Shown: positions 17,133-24,965 of the stretch, piece after piece | Position numbering within the stretch: position 1 is the stretch's first letter | How the letters are laid out: every line of letters begins with the position of its first letter | DNA from: Elusimicrobiota bacterium | Lineage (GTDB): Bacteria > Elusimicrobiota > Elusimicrobia > UBA1565 > UBA9628 | Direction of reading: 5' to 3' | NCBI GenBank assembly: GCA_016218575.1 | Contig: JACRDN010000017.1 | Coordinates: forward strand, 62,001 to 126,000 | DNA length: 64,000 bases | Position numbers and translations under genes: made by a program | The notes under the pieces: model-generated | The model's database searches: none | The model's input: the letters and a program-made list of their open reading frames with translations, nothing else | What the model was told of the DNA's origin: nothing

Positions 17133-17924
17133 TTAAGGGACGCGGGAGGGCTTGAGCTGGAAAAGGGGGCGGATGTAGCCGTAGTAGAGCTTCCCGCTCA
17201 GGACGTAGATGGAGTAGGAGACGAAGTAGGCCCCGAGGACGTCCACGCTGTAATGGTTGTGGGAGAGGAGGACGCAGACTCCCATGGCGATCGAGCCGAG
17301 GAGGAGGACGCCCTTGAGGATCGGGGTCTCGAAGAAGAGGAAGAACAGAAAGGGAATCGAGGTGTGGCCAGAGAAGACGAACTCGTTCTGAAAGGTCCAG
17401 GTCCCCATGAGGTGGGAGAAAAGGTAGTCCCTCTGGCCCATGTCCATCATGCCGGAGGGGGGGCCGATAGGGGAGAGGAAAATGAATAGGCTGCGCACGG
17501 TGATGAAGACGCTCAGAAGAAACAGCAGGAACGGCATTCGTCGGGGATAGTACGCGATCGCCGCCCCGCCGGCGAAAATGTGCAGGCCGAGCCAGCCCCA
17601 GGAGAGCATGGGGAGCACGTTGAGCACGGGCAGGTGCTGCAGGAGCCAATCCGAGCCGCTGGGAAGGTGCCGGTGGTCGGCGGCCCAGCCGAGTTGGGTG
17701 TAGAGGCAGTAGGACAGGACGAACAGGGCGAGGACCCCCGAAAGGGCGACGACCCACCATTTATAGTGGACCCCGTGCCACTCATCGCGTATCTCCGCCA
17801 GCTCCTCCTGGGTTTCATGGAGGAGCTTGAGGCGAAGATCCTTGAGCTCCTCGGCGGACTGCAGGAATCTCTGCTCGAGGATGCGTATCTTCTCTTCCAG
17901 GGCTTGCGGCTCGGGAGCGGACAT
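17133..17924 (-). CDS. PAP2-related membrane protein (PAP2_C / sphingomyelin-synthase-like)
   Basis: This 263-residue protein begins with a coiled-coil segment (about 1-45) and continues with about six membrane helices. The motifs SGHTS and HNHYSVDVLGAYF match the C2 and C3 motifs of the PAP2_C group, which transfers or hydrolyses phospholipid head groups at the membrane surface using two histidines and an aspartate. The start at 17924 gives MSAPEPQALEEK; a longer in-frame extension reaches 18260 but overlaps the neighbouring gene and has no protein-like character. The exact reaction is unknown. Confidence 0.82.
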   Translation of the reverse strand: MSAPEPQALEEKIRILEQRFLQSAEELKDLRLKLLHETQEELAEIRDEWHGVHYKWWVVALSGVLALFVLSYCLYTQLGWAADHRHLPSGSDWLLQHLPVLNVLPMLSWGWLGLHIFAGGAAIAYYPRRMPFLLFLLSVFITVRSLFIFLSPIGPPSGMMDMGQRDYLFSHLMGTWTFQNEFVFSGHTSIPFLFFLFFETPILKGVLLLGSIAMGVCVLLSHNHYSVDVLGAYFVSYSIYVLSGKLYYGYIRPLFQLKPSRVP

Positions 17925-17941
17925 AAAACTCGAATAATGAC

Positions 17942-17959
17942 GCGGCGCCCCGCGGGGCG
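17942..17959. repeat. GC-rich inverted repeat
   Basis: GGCGCCCCGCGGGGCGCC is its own reverse complement and lies between two leftward genes. There is no T-tract on the leftward strand, so it is at best a weak terminator or processing hairpin. Confidence 0.5.
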
Positions 17960-17974
17960 CCGCGCTGCTGCGGC

Positions 17975-18841
17975 TTAATTTCCTCGCGCGTCGAGCACGG
18001 CTTCCAGCCGAATAACGGCGGGAGGAATCGTCATGAAGAGGCGTTTCTTGCTTCCTGTCAGGCGCATCGGGCCTTGGGATGCGATCGTGACCGTCCAACC
18101 GTCGAAGCGAACGCCGACGGAGGCCAGGTCCCGTTTGATTTTGGATTCTATATGGGCCATGACGTCGATCTGCTCTTGCCGACGCGCCTTGTCCAGGGCC
18201 TTTTGGCCGGCCTCGGTCAGCTCGATGACGACGGTCTTTCCGGCTTGATACTCTTTCCACGAGCCTTGCTTGAAGACGGCTTCCGCTTCGTAATTCACGC
18301 TCCAGTCGAAATTGAAGCCCTCATAATAAAGCTTCGTGCGTTGGTTGACTCGAACCATGAGCCCGCCGCCGGTGTTGCGCAGCGAGAGCCATGAATAGCC
18401 CTCCAACGCGCCGTCTCCCGGGTAGTTCACGCTATGGACGTGGTTGTGGCGGGCGTTTATGGGCAGGCCGACCACATGCATGTCAACATCGACCGAAGCG
18501 TCCGACGACTTCTGATGGTAGGCGTTGGGCATGGAACCGGTCTCAGCGGCGTCGAATCGCGCTTTGACTTCTCCGTACGTCTGCGTTTGAATCCATTGGT
18601 ATTGGCCGACGGCGGCCACGGAGAGGCCCTGACCGTCCACCAGCGACGACGCGCTCAGAAGCGCGCCCGGCATCCTTAACGGCGCGGGCTTGCCGGCGGC
18701 CGAGGATTGGGGAGCGAACGTCAGCGGCGAGCTGGATATCAGCTGGCGCATTGCCGAGAGATCCGTTTGGGAGGCGCGAGCGTTCGGTTTGGAGGCTCCG
18801 GCGGCGATGCAGACTAGAAACATGAGCGTTCTTGAGCGCAT
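17975..18841 (-). CDS. hypothetical secreted protein
   Basis: This 288-residue protein is of unknown function. The chosen ATG at 18841 has a good AGGAG about 6 nt upstream and starts a signal peptide (RSRTLMFLVCIAAGASKPNARA). The mature part has mixed alpha/beta character, a His-rich stretch (MHVVGLPINARHNHVHSVNY) and a Lys/Glu-rich helix near residue 215. No domain is recognised. It may share a transcript with the PAP2-related gene about 50 nt downstream. A GC-rich inverted sequence (GGCGCCCCGCGGGGCGCC, 17942-17959) between them could act as a terminator or spacer. Confidence 0.7.
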   Translation of the reverse strand: MRSRTLMFLVCIAAGASKPNARASQTDLSAMRQLISSSPLTFAPQSSAAGKPAPLRMPGALLSASSLVDGQGLSVAAVGQYQWIQTQTYGEVKARFDAAETGSMPNAYHQKSSDASVDVDMHVVGLPINARHNHVHSVNYPGDGALEGYSWLSLRNTGGGLMVRVNQRTKLYYEGFNFDWSVNYEAEAVFKQGSWKEYQAGKTVVIELTEAGQKALDKARRQEQIDVMAHIESKIKRDLASVGVRFDGWTVTIASQGPMRLTGSKKRLFMTIPPAVIRLEAVLDARGN

Positions 18842-18937
18842 ATATATCTCCTGGGCGAGGCAATTTCGAGCGTATCCTACCATAAATGGAACGGCGCGAG
18901 TCACGTGAAAGCGGCCCGCGCCTGTCGCGGGGATTGA

Positions 18938-20752
18938 CTACTCGAGCTCGAGCCTGGCCGAAAGGTTCACGGCTCCACCCGGGTCGGCCACCGTCAAATC
19001 CGAGCCGCGGCAAGCCAAGCGCGCCCCCTTGGAAAGAGAGACGCAGGACTTGATCCGCGACCCGAGCTCGAAGGAGAGCCCAGCCTCGGGGCGAGCAAGC
19101 CCAAGGTGGAAGGTCCACTTTCCGGCGCTCCCGCCGCGCTCGAGCCAGAAGCGCGAGCCCCGGCGCAGGGAGTCGTAGCGCCAAGCCTCGGCGAGGCTCT
19201 CGGGCTTGAGAGAGGCGGTAGCCTTGTCGAGGACCTCTCGCAAAAGGCCAGCGTCGGCTCGGCTGTGGCGCGGCGTCAGGCTCCAGACCGCGGCGCCTTC
19301 GTTGGCCGCGATCTTGCGGAAAATCGCGAGGACGCGCTGGGAAGTCCCGCCCTCCGCGGCCACGGGCCATTCCGTGATCCCGCTTTCGCGCGCCATGCCG
19401 CGGCGCTTCATCAGTCTAAACGGGAAGTGAGTCAGGCAATCGGCGGACGAGAAGCTGGAGTCGTAGCGGTAGCCGGCGCGCTTGAGCGCCAGGTCCAAAA
19501 GGCTCGGGTAGGGCCCTTGCGGGCCTCGGAAGCCCGTCACCGAGGCCGCCCCAGCCGCATGCCCCAGCAAGGACTTGCTGACCATAAGTTCTCCTAGAAG
19601 CGAAGCGCCCCAGCTGCGGCCCCGACTGTCCGTTTCCGGGGCGTAGGCGTTCATCGTTTCGTCTCCCGAGCCCATGGGAAGCCCCTCGAAGTCGGGGCTG
19701 GCCGAGACGCCGGAGCTGGCCAGCTCGTGGCCCGCGCTCCGCAGGCGCCGCAAAGCGCCCAACAGCCGTGAATCGAAGGGAAGGCCCGAGGCGCTGCTCG
19801 CGTATTGGGTCCGGACGAAAAACGTGGCGCGCGCGCCCCTGGCCTTTTCCACGGCCGCGACGGCCTCGGCGGCCTCGAGAGACGCGCCTTCACCCAGGTT
19901 ATGGGTGAGCAGGAGCCAGCCGGAATAAGGGGCCGGCGCGGGCCGGGCCCTGATCCAAGAGGGGGTGTAGCGCTCGTACCAGGCCCGGAGGATAAGAGCC
20001 CAGACGTCCGCCGCGGGCTCGAAGCCTCCGCGGCCCTGGTGGGCCTCGAAATGCCTGCGGATCTGGGGCCTCACCACCAGGTCGCGCAGGTCCGCTCCCA
20101 AAGTGTAGACCGCGCCGGCGCCGATGTCGCGGCGGAGCATCGCGGTTTCCCCGGTGTCGGGAAAGACGGCCAGCACCTTGGTTTTTCCCTGTGGCAGGAG
20201 CCCGACCGTCCAAATCCCCTCGCGAGTTCCCGGGGCAGCCAGGGGGATTTCTCTTTCCTCCGGCTCGTCAAGGTAGACGAATCCCGGATCCTCCTTGACG
20301 AGGAAGGCCATCCGGCGCCGCGTTCGCTTGGGCGAAAGCGCCTTCAGCCCGGTCAGTTCCGGCCAAGGATGCTCGAGCGGAGTCTGGAGAATCAAAATGC
20401 CTCCCCTGGAGGCGAACTCCTTGAGGCGGACCTGGTCCGCTTCCTCTAGGCGGACGGGTCGGTCATTGCCAGGAACGAAGACGAGGCGGTGGCGCAGAGC
20501 CGTCTTCAGGTCGCGGGTTACCGTGAAGGGTACGCCCACGCTCTCGAGGCTCCGCTTGACCGGCAGGGCCTGCTGGGTGGAATTGAGGAGAAGGATGGCG
20601 ACTTGCTGGGGCATGAGGTCGGGGAAAAGAGCCTCCAACTCAGCGTTGGGAGAGCCCAACTCCGGGTCGGAGGGGGGGGTCTTGAGCCGCCGCCGGAGCG
20701 TGACGGCGACGAGCAGCAGGAAGAGGACGGCGAAGAACCGCCGCGGTTTCAT
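18938..20752 (-). CDS. membrane-anchored polysaccharide deacetylase-like protein, degenerate active site
   Basis: This 604-residue protein has an N-terminal anchor (FFAVLFLLLVAVTL, about 5-20). A Rossmann-like region (about 35-250) resembles the glutamine-amidotransferase-like domains found in envelope proteins. A NodB-like deacetylase domain (about 270-520) follows. Of the NodB motifs, FRGPQGPY (motif 3) and GHE (start of motif 2) are recognisable. Motif 1 reads LLTHNLGEG instead of TFDDGP, and the second histidine of HxxxH is missing, so metal binding and catalysis look lost. It lies 55 nt downstream of a processive glycosyltransferase and is probably part of the same polysaccharide operon. 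The start at 20752 gives a proper anchor; an upstream ATG at 20779 only adds an Ala-rich leader. Confidence 0.75.
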   Translation of the reverse strand: MKPRRFFAVLFLLLVAVTLRRRLKTPPSDPELGSPNAELEALFPDLMPQQVAILLLNSTQQALPVKRSLESVGVPFTVTRDLKTALRHRLVFVPGNDRPVRLEEADQVRLKEFASRGGILILQTPLEHPWPELTGLKALSPKRTRRRMAFLVKEDPGFVYLDEPEEREIPLAAPGTREGIWTVGLLPQGKTKVLAVFPDTGETAMLRRDIGAGAVYTLGADLRDLVVRPQIRRHFEAHQGRGGFEPAADVWALILRAWYERYTPSWIRARPAPAPYSGWLLLTHNLGEGASLEAAEAVAAVEKARGARATFFVRTQYASSASGLPFDSRLLGALRRLRSAGHELASSGVSASPDFEGLPMGSGDETMNAYAPETDSRGRSWGASLLGELMVSKSLLGHAAGAASVTGFRGPQGPYPSLLDLALKRAGYRYDSSFSSADCLTHFPFRLMKRRGMARESGITEWPVAAEGGTSQRVLAIFRKIAANEGAAVWSLTPRHSRADAGLLREVLDKATASLKPESLAEAWRYDSLRRGSRFWLERGGSAGKWTFHLGLARPEAGLSFELGSRIKSCVSLSKGARLACRGSDLTVADPGGAVNLSARLELE

Positions 20753-20807
20753 GCGCGCGGCCGCGGAGGCGGCCCGCACAGAAGCTCCTCGGGAAGTATG
20801 TTGAGCT

Positions 20808-22250
20808 TCATGTATGCGCCTCCTTTCGCTGGGAGCGCTTGATGAAGAAGCCCTGCCTCTCCATTCGGCCCCACCCCCCGGCGCCCCTCAAGTGGTCCGC
20901 CATCCCCCACATGCGCAGCAATGAGGTGAATTGTCTGTATCCCAGGTTTTCAAAAAGCGCGAAGAAGGCCAAAAGGGTCCATTGGGAGGTCTTGGGGTAG
21001 CGGCGGGGCGTCATTTCTCCGAGGAGGAGTCCGGTGAGCGAGAGGGTCGTGCCGCACAGGAAGGTGGCGGCCAGGAAGGCGAGCATGAAATCGGTCTGGA
21101 TCGAGCCCGTGAGCCACCGGGCCAGGATCAGGGGGTAGCCCAGACATTCCAAGATCAGGCCCCAGCCCTCAAAGAGGTAGAGAAACGGGTAGGCGAAAAG
21201 GCCGACCGCTCCATAGCGTGGGTTGAAGAACATCTGGCCGTTCTTTCCCAGCACCTCGAGCAGGCCTTTCTGCCAACGCCGCCTCTGCCTTGCCAGGACA
21301 CTCATGGAGGTAGGCACCTCGGTCCAGCACACGGGATCCGGGATGAAGCGAATCTGGTAGTTGGAATCCCCGGTTCGGCGCATGTGGGCGTGCAGTTGGG
21401 TAACCAGGTCCATGTCCTCGCCCACCGTGTCCCTGCGATAGCCCCCGATGGCCATCACGAGGTCCTTCTCGAATACGCCGAAGGCTCCGGAGATGATCAT
21501 CAAGGCGTTGAAGCGCGAAAAGCCCGTGCGGCCGCAGAGGAAGGCCCGGAAGTACTCGATGACCTGGAAAATGACCAATATGTTCTGGCTGAGGGATATC
21601 TCGGCGATGCGGCCTTTTTCGATGCGGCAGCCGTTGGCCACCCGCACGATCCCGCCCACGGCGATCACGCGCTTGGGGGACTCGAGTATCGGCTGCACAA
21701 CCCGCTGCAGGGCGTCGGGTTCCATGATCACGTCGGCATCAATGGAGCAAAAATAAGGATTGCGGGCAAATCCCAGCCCCACGTTCAATGCGTCGGCCTT
21801 CCCGCCGTTTTCCTTGTCCACCACGAGCAGTTGGTGGTGGCGTCGGCTCTTGTAGACGCCGCGAATGGGCTTGGTCGCAAGCCCTCCGGCGGGCTTATCC
21901 TGACACGGCTCGAGCTGGAAGGTATTCTCCAGTACCGAGAGAGTGTTGTCGTTCGAGCCGTCGTTGACCACGATGACCTCGTAGCGCATGTAGTCCAGGT
22001 GGAGCAGGTTATTAACGGTGATCGCGATGTCCACCTCCTCGTTGTGAGCGGGGACGACGATGGAGATCGGGGGTGTGAGAGGACTGCGGCTCAACTCCTC
22101 GTAATTGCTGTAAAGGGTGCGCAGGAGGTGCGCGTAGACGTCTCGGAAGGCGACCAAGGAGAGGAAAATGTAAACGCCGTTGAGGAAAAGGAAATAGTAG
22201 ACGATGCAGATTTCGAGCCAATGGACGAAGTCGGAGAATATTTCCGCCAT
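20808..22250 (-). CDS. processive family 2 glycosyltransferase (PgaC/chitin-synthase-like)
   Basis: This is a 480-residue inner-membrane enzyme. An N-terminal helix (about 12-35) is followed by the GT-A domain with VNDGSNDNT, IDADVIMEP, a GEDMDL acid cluster and the QRRRWQKG product-binding motif, and then three or four C-terminal helices. This D,D,D,QxxRW layout marks processive beta-glycan synthases such as PgaC, HasA and cellulose synthase. The polymer is not identifiable. Its start overlaps the stop of the HEAT-repeat gene (TGATG), so they are translated together; two response regulators precede them. Confidence 0.93.
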   Translation of the reverse strand: MAEIFSDFVHWLEICIVYYFLFLNGVYIFLSLVAFRDVYAHLLRTLYSNYEELSRSPLTPPISIVVPAHNEEVDIAITVNNLLHLDYMRYEVIVVNDGSNDNTLSVLENTFQLEPCQDKPAGGLATKPIRGVYKSRRHHQLLVVDKENGGKADALNVGLGFARNPYFCSIDADVIMEPDALQRVVQPILESPKRVIAVGGIVRVANGCRIEKGRIAEISLSQNILVIFQVIEYFRAFLCGRTGFSRFNALMIISGAFGVFEKDLVMAIGGYRRDTVGEDMDLVTQLHAHMRRTGDSNYQIRFIPDPVCWTEVPTSMSVLARQRRRWQKGLLEVLGKNGQMFFNPRYGAVGLFAYPFLYLFEGWGLILECLGYPLILARWLTGSIQTDFMLAFLAATFLCGTTLSLTGLLLGEMTPRRYPKTSQWTLLAFFALFENLGYRQFTSLLRMWGMADHLRGAGGWGRMERQGFFIKRSQRKEAHT

Positions 22251-23002
22251 CAGAGTTTTTCCAGGTCGGCCGCCAGCTCCTTTAGGAAATCCTGCATCAC
22301 CCGCGGAGGGAAGGCCTCGGGGTGGCGGCCGATGAGGTCCGTGATTTTCCTGCGCCCGGGCGGACCGAACTCGAGCATGAGCGAGGCCAGCCGCACCATC
22401 ATGGCCGGGGAGAGTTGGTCCGAGATCCTTATGAAGTAGGGGAGCACCGCGGGATCCCCTATCGAGGCCAGCGCCCGCAGCGCGACCAGTTTCATGTCCA
22501 AGGGCTCGTTCTCTAAAATGTCGAGAATTCCGACGATGGCCTGGCTTGAGCGCATGAGTCCCAGCGCGTTCATGGCCCGCCCCCGGTGGAACCGGCTTCG
22601 TGAGCGCAGGGCCTTTAGGTTTCTTTCCATCAGTCGGAGCTCGAAGGTCGCCTCACGCAGCAGATGAAAGGGAGGCCCGAGCAGATGGCGCATCGCATCC
22701 AGGACAACCTCCTGGACTATCTCCGCTTCGCCCCAGCGCTTGGGGCGAAGGGCCAGGACGATCTCGGCAAGGGGGGCCTCCAGAACTGCCATTTCAACTC
22801 CCGGCCTATAGAGAGTTTTACGTCCCTCTCTGTATTTTTCGCGCAGGCGGTGATAGGTTCTAAGAAGGAGGAGGGTGGCGGACAGCAGCGCCGCCAGCCA
22901 AAACAAGGTTACGCTCGTCATCACCACGAACTGCAGGCTGACATGTCCTTGAAGGGCGGCGGTGATTTTGTGGAAAGTCCTTTCCGACCAAAGAGAGGAC
23001 AT
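22250..23002 (-). CDS. HEAT-repeat membrane protein
   Basis: This 250-residue protein has one N-terminal membrane helix (VVMTSVTLFWLAALLSATLLLL, about 25-48). A cytoplasmic region ends in HEAT-like repeats (ALGLMRSSQAIVGILDIL, ALRALASIGDPAVLPYFI). Such repeats usually hold partners. Its ATG overlaps the stop of the upstream response regulator, and its stop overlaps the glycosyltransferase start, so a regulatory or docking role for that enzyme is likely. A longer in-frame extension to 23089 lies wholly within the upstream gene and is rejected. Confidence 0.82.
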   Translation of the reverse strand: MSSLWSERTFHKITAALQGHVSLQFVVMTSVTLFWLAALLSATLLLLRTYHRLREKYREGRKTLYRPGVEMAVLEAPLAEIVLALRPKRWGEAEIVQEVVLDAMRHLLGPPFHLLREATFELRLMERNLKALRSRSRFHRGRAMNALGLMRSSQAIVGILDILENEPLDMKLVALRALASIGDPAVLPYFIRISDQLSPAMMVRLASLMLEFGPPGRRKITDLIGRHPEAFPPRVMQDFLKELAADLEKL

Positions 23003-23370
23003 TACGATAGGAAGGTTTTGATGGTTTGTTCCAATTCCTTGGGATTGAATGGCTTGATGAGGTATGCGTTGGCCCCGGCGGCCAGGCATCTCTTCTTGTC
23101 TTCGCCGGAATCCTTGGAGCTCAGAATGACGACTGGAATCGCGACGCCGCCCTCCCTCAGCTCCTTGAGGGCCTCGAGACCATCCACTCCGGGCATGATG
23201 ATGTCCATGAGCACGAGAGAAGGCTTGAGGTCTTGAACCAGGGCCAGCGCGTCGGAGCCGTCGTCCGAGAAGAACACCTCATAGCCGCGCTTCTGGAAGA
23301 AAATCCTCAGTAGCGCCTGGATGTTTGGGTTGTCCTCGAAGATCAGTATCTTCTTTGGACTTTGCGTCAT
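23002..23370 (-). CDS. CheY-like single-domain response regulator
   Basis: This is a 122-residue receiver domain without an output domain. It has the acidic pair in FEDN (residues 11-14), the phosphoacceptor Asp56 in VLMDIIMPG, a Ser-containing switch (LSSKD) and Lys106 in LIKPF. It overlaps its upstream receiver neighbour by 4 nt and the HEAT-repeat gene by 1 nt. With no output domain it must act by protein contact, plausibly on the glycosyltransferase complex encoded downstream. Confidence 0.93.
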   Translation of the reverse strand: MTQSPKKILIFEDNPNIQALLRIFFQKRGYEVFFSDDGSDALALVQDLKPSLVLMDIIMPGVDGLEALKELREGGVAIPVVILSSKDSGEDKKRCLAAGANAYLIKPFNPKELEQTIKTFLS

Positions 23371-23753
23371 TTGCGGGTTAGGGCCGAGGCGACGCAGTCG
23401 CGCAGGTGCTTGGGCTCGAAGGGCTTTTGGAAGAAGCCGGCCACCGAGGGAATGGCCTCGAAGAGATGTCGGGTGTCGCCCTTGGCCGTCAGGACCAGCA
23501 GCGGCAGGCGCCCGGTCCGCTCATGGTTCTTGACGGTGATGGCCACCGTGTAGCCGTCCACCACCGGCATCATCACGTCCAGGATCATCAAGTCGGGAAG
23601 GGCAGCCCCAGGGGAGTCGGGGGTGATGCCCAGCTTGCGCAAGGCCTCGGCCCCGTTGTAAGCCGAGTCCACATCGTGCCCCGCCTTCTCAAGGATGAAC
23701 TTCACCAGCGTCACGATCGCTTCCTCGTCGTCAACTACCAGTATTTTCGCCAT
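23367..23753 (-). CDS. CheY-like single-domain response regulator
   Basis: This is a 128-residue receiver domain: acidic pair in VVDDEE, phosphoacceptor Asp59 in MILDVMMP, switch Thr in VLTAKGD, and Lys110 in FFQKPF. It is the first gene of a coupled operon (receiver, receiver, HEAT-repeat, glycosyltransferase, deacetylase-like). No kinase is encoded next to it, so the phosphodonor must lie elsewhere. A 20-bp palindrome (23760-23779) sits 6 nt before its start codon and could control this operon. Confidence 0.93.
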   Translation of the reverse strand: MAKILVVDDEEAIVTLVKFILEKAGHDVDSAYNGAEALRKLGITPDSPGAALPDLMILDVMMPVVDGYTVAITVKNHERTGRLPLLVLTAKGDTRHLFEAIPSVAGFFQKPFEPKHLRDCVASALTRK

Positions 23754-23759
23754 TTGAAT

Positions 23760-23779
23760 TTGGTGTCAGTTGACACCAA
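23760..23779. promoter_or_regulatory. palindromic operator-like site upstream of the response-regulator operon
   Basis: TTGGTGTCA and TGACACCAA form a perfect 9-bp inverted repeat with a 2-bp centre, 6 nt from the ATG at 23753. A single half-site TTGGTGTCA recurs at 17118-17126 before the coiled-coil gene. No T-tract follows, so an operator is likelier than a terminator. Confidence 0.5.
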
Positions 23780-23791
23780 GTTCGCACCAGT

Positions 23792-24079
23792 TTATAGCAT
23801 TTCCTTTAAAAGTTCGGGGATGTCCTCTATGGAGGCAGAGCAGCGCCACTCTCCAGAGGGATAGATGAAGAGGTTGGGTCCGCGCTCGCAAAGGTCGAGG
23901 CAGCCGGAGCGCACGACCCGAACCTGTCCCTTGAGGCCGGCTTTCTTGACTTCCCGCTTGAGGGCTTCGTAGATTTCATCCCCCCCTCTTCCCGGGTTGG
24001 CGCAGGCCGAGCGCCCATCATCTCGCTTGTTGGTGCAGACGAATATGGTCTTTCGGTAGGGGATGATTTTTTTTTCCAT
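23792..24079 (-). CDS. (2Fe-2S) ferredoxin domain protein, thioredoxin-like fold
   Basis: This is a 95-residue protein with Cys15, Cys26, Cys60 and Cys64 in the FVCTNKRDD...SAC...SGCLDLCERGPN arrangement of thioredoxin-fold 2Fe-2S ferredoxins, related to NuoE-like and Shethna-type proteins. It would carry single electrons in the cytoplasm. The partner is unknown; the DMT transporter gene just upstream does not suggest one. A TACAAT box ends 9 nt before its ATG, inside the 3' end of the upstream gene, so it may have its own short-leader promoter. Confidence 0.88.
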   Translation of the reverse strand: MEKKIIPYRKTIFVCTNKRDDGRSACANPGRGGDEIYEALKREVKKAGLKGQVRVVRSGCLDLCERGPNLFIYPSGEWRCSASIEDIPELLKEML

Positions 24080-24086
24080 ACCCTCG

Positions 24087-24965
24087 TTATTGTACCAATT
24101 GTTTTTCGCGGGTCAGCCAGGAAATCCAATAGGCTCCGCCCAAAGTGAGCCCCAGCCCCAGGAGCTGGACGATCCCCAGGCTGTCGCGCCCAAGGAGCCA
24201 GGAGAAAATCACGGTCAGGGCCGGGTAGGAGAGGATGATGGCCGTGGCCTTGGCCAGTTCCAGGCGCCGGATGGCGCCGTACCAGAAGAGATGGTTGAGG
24301 CAGTTTTGCCCCAGGGCCTGGGCCGCGAGGATTCCCAGGGCCGCGGGTTCCCAGCTCCACCGCGGGCCGCGGGACAGGGCCCATAGGGAAAGGGGGACCA
24401 AGGTCAAGACGCCGTAAAACAGGCGCCCCGCGGTGATCGTCACGGCATCTATGTCGGCCGGCAGGCGCTTGGCGTAGATGTGGGAGACCTGGAACATCCA
24501 AGGGCTGAGGAGAATCATCAAATCCCCTTTCCAGCGCAGGCTGGTCAGGTCTTGGACCATGATGCACCCCGTGCCGAGAAGGACCATGAGGCTGGCCAGG
24601 CCCTGCGCGGGCGTGATCCTTTCCTTGAGAAGCCACGCGCAGAGCAAGGCCGAGTAGAGAACCTCCACTTGAGCCATGATGGCCGCGTTGGAGGGCGAGG
24701 TGTAGCGCAAAGCCGTGATGAAGATGAACGAGGACATGCCCGTCGCGAAGAAGCCCATCATGAAGAAGGAGAACCTAAGCTCCCTGGAGAGGATCATTTC
24801 CCAGCGCCGGCGGCCCAGCCAGGGCGCCAGGGCTAAGAGCCCCAGCGCGGTGCCCGCCTGTATGAAGAGGATTGGGTCGAAGCGCTCGGTCCCAGCCTTG
24901 CCGATGATGGGCCAAAGGGAGGTCAGGACCCAGGCCAGGAGGAGCGAAGGAAGCGGCCTTATCAA
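24087..24965 (-). CDS. EamA/DMT-superfamily transporter
   Basis: This 292-residue inner-membrane protein has about ten hydrophobic helices in two repeated halves, the EamA duplication. The motif YTSPSNAAIMAQVEVLYSAL in the first half and the loop PALTVIFSWLLGRDSLGIVQ in the second are typical of DMT exporters of amino acids or metabolites. The substrate is not predictable. The start overlaps the stop of the DUF885 gene by 4 nt, so the two are co-translated. Confidence 0.9.
   Translation of the reverse strand: MIRPLPSLLLAWVLTSLWPIIGKAGTERFDPILFIQAGTALGLLALAPWLGRRRWEMILSRELRFSFFMMGFFATGMSSFIFITALRYTSPSNAAIMAQVEVLYSALLCAWLLKERITPAQGLASLMVLLGTGCIMVQDLTSLRWKGDLMILLSPWMFQVSHIYAKRLPADIDAVTITAGRLFYGVLTLVPLSLWALSRGPRWSWEPAALGILAAQALGQNCLNHLFWYGAIRRLELAKATAIILSYPALTVIFSWLLGRDSLGIVQLLGLGLTLGGAYWISWLTREKQLVQ
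24089..24094 (-). promoter_or_regulatory. -10 box (TACAAT) for the ferredoxin gene
   Basis: TACAAT on the leftward strand ends 9 nt before the ATG at 24079, within the last codons of the DMT transporter gene. GAGGG lies too close to the ATG (2 nt) to be a normal ribosome-binding site. Confidence 0.35.

Noticed and set aside
17133-18260. Longer version of the PAP2-related protein (375 residues)
   Set aside because: The extra 112 residues are Arg-rich non-protein-like sequence and overlap the downstream end of another gene; the start at 17924 fits the domain.
20931-22439. 502-codon open frame on the + strand opposite the GT2 gene
   Set aside because: The minus strand has full glycosyltransferase motifs; the opposite frame has no protein-like pattern.
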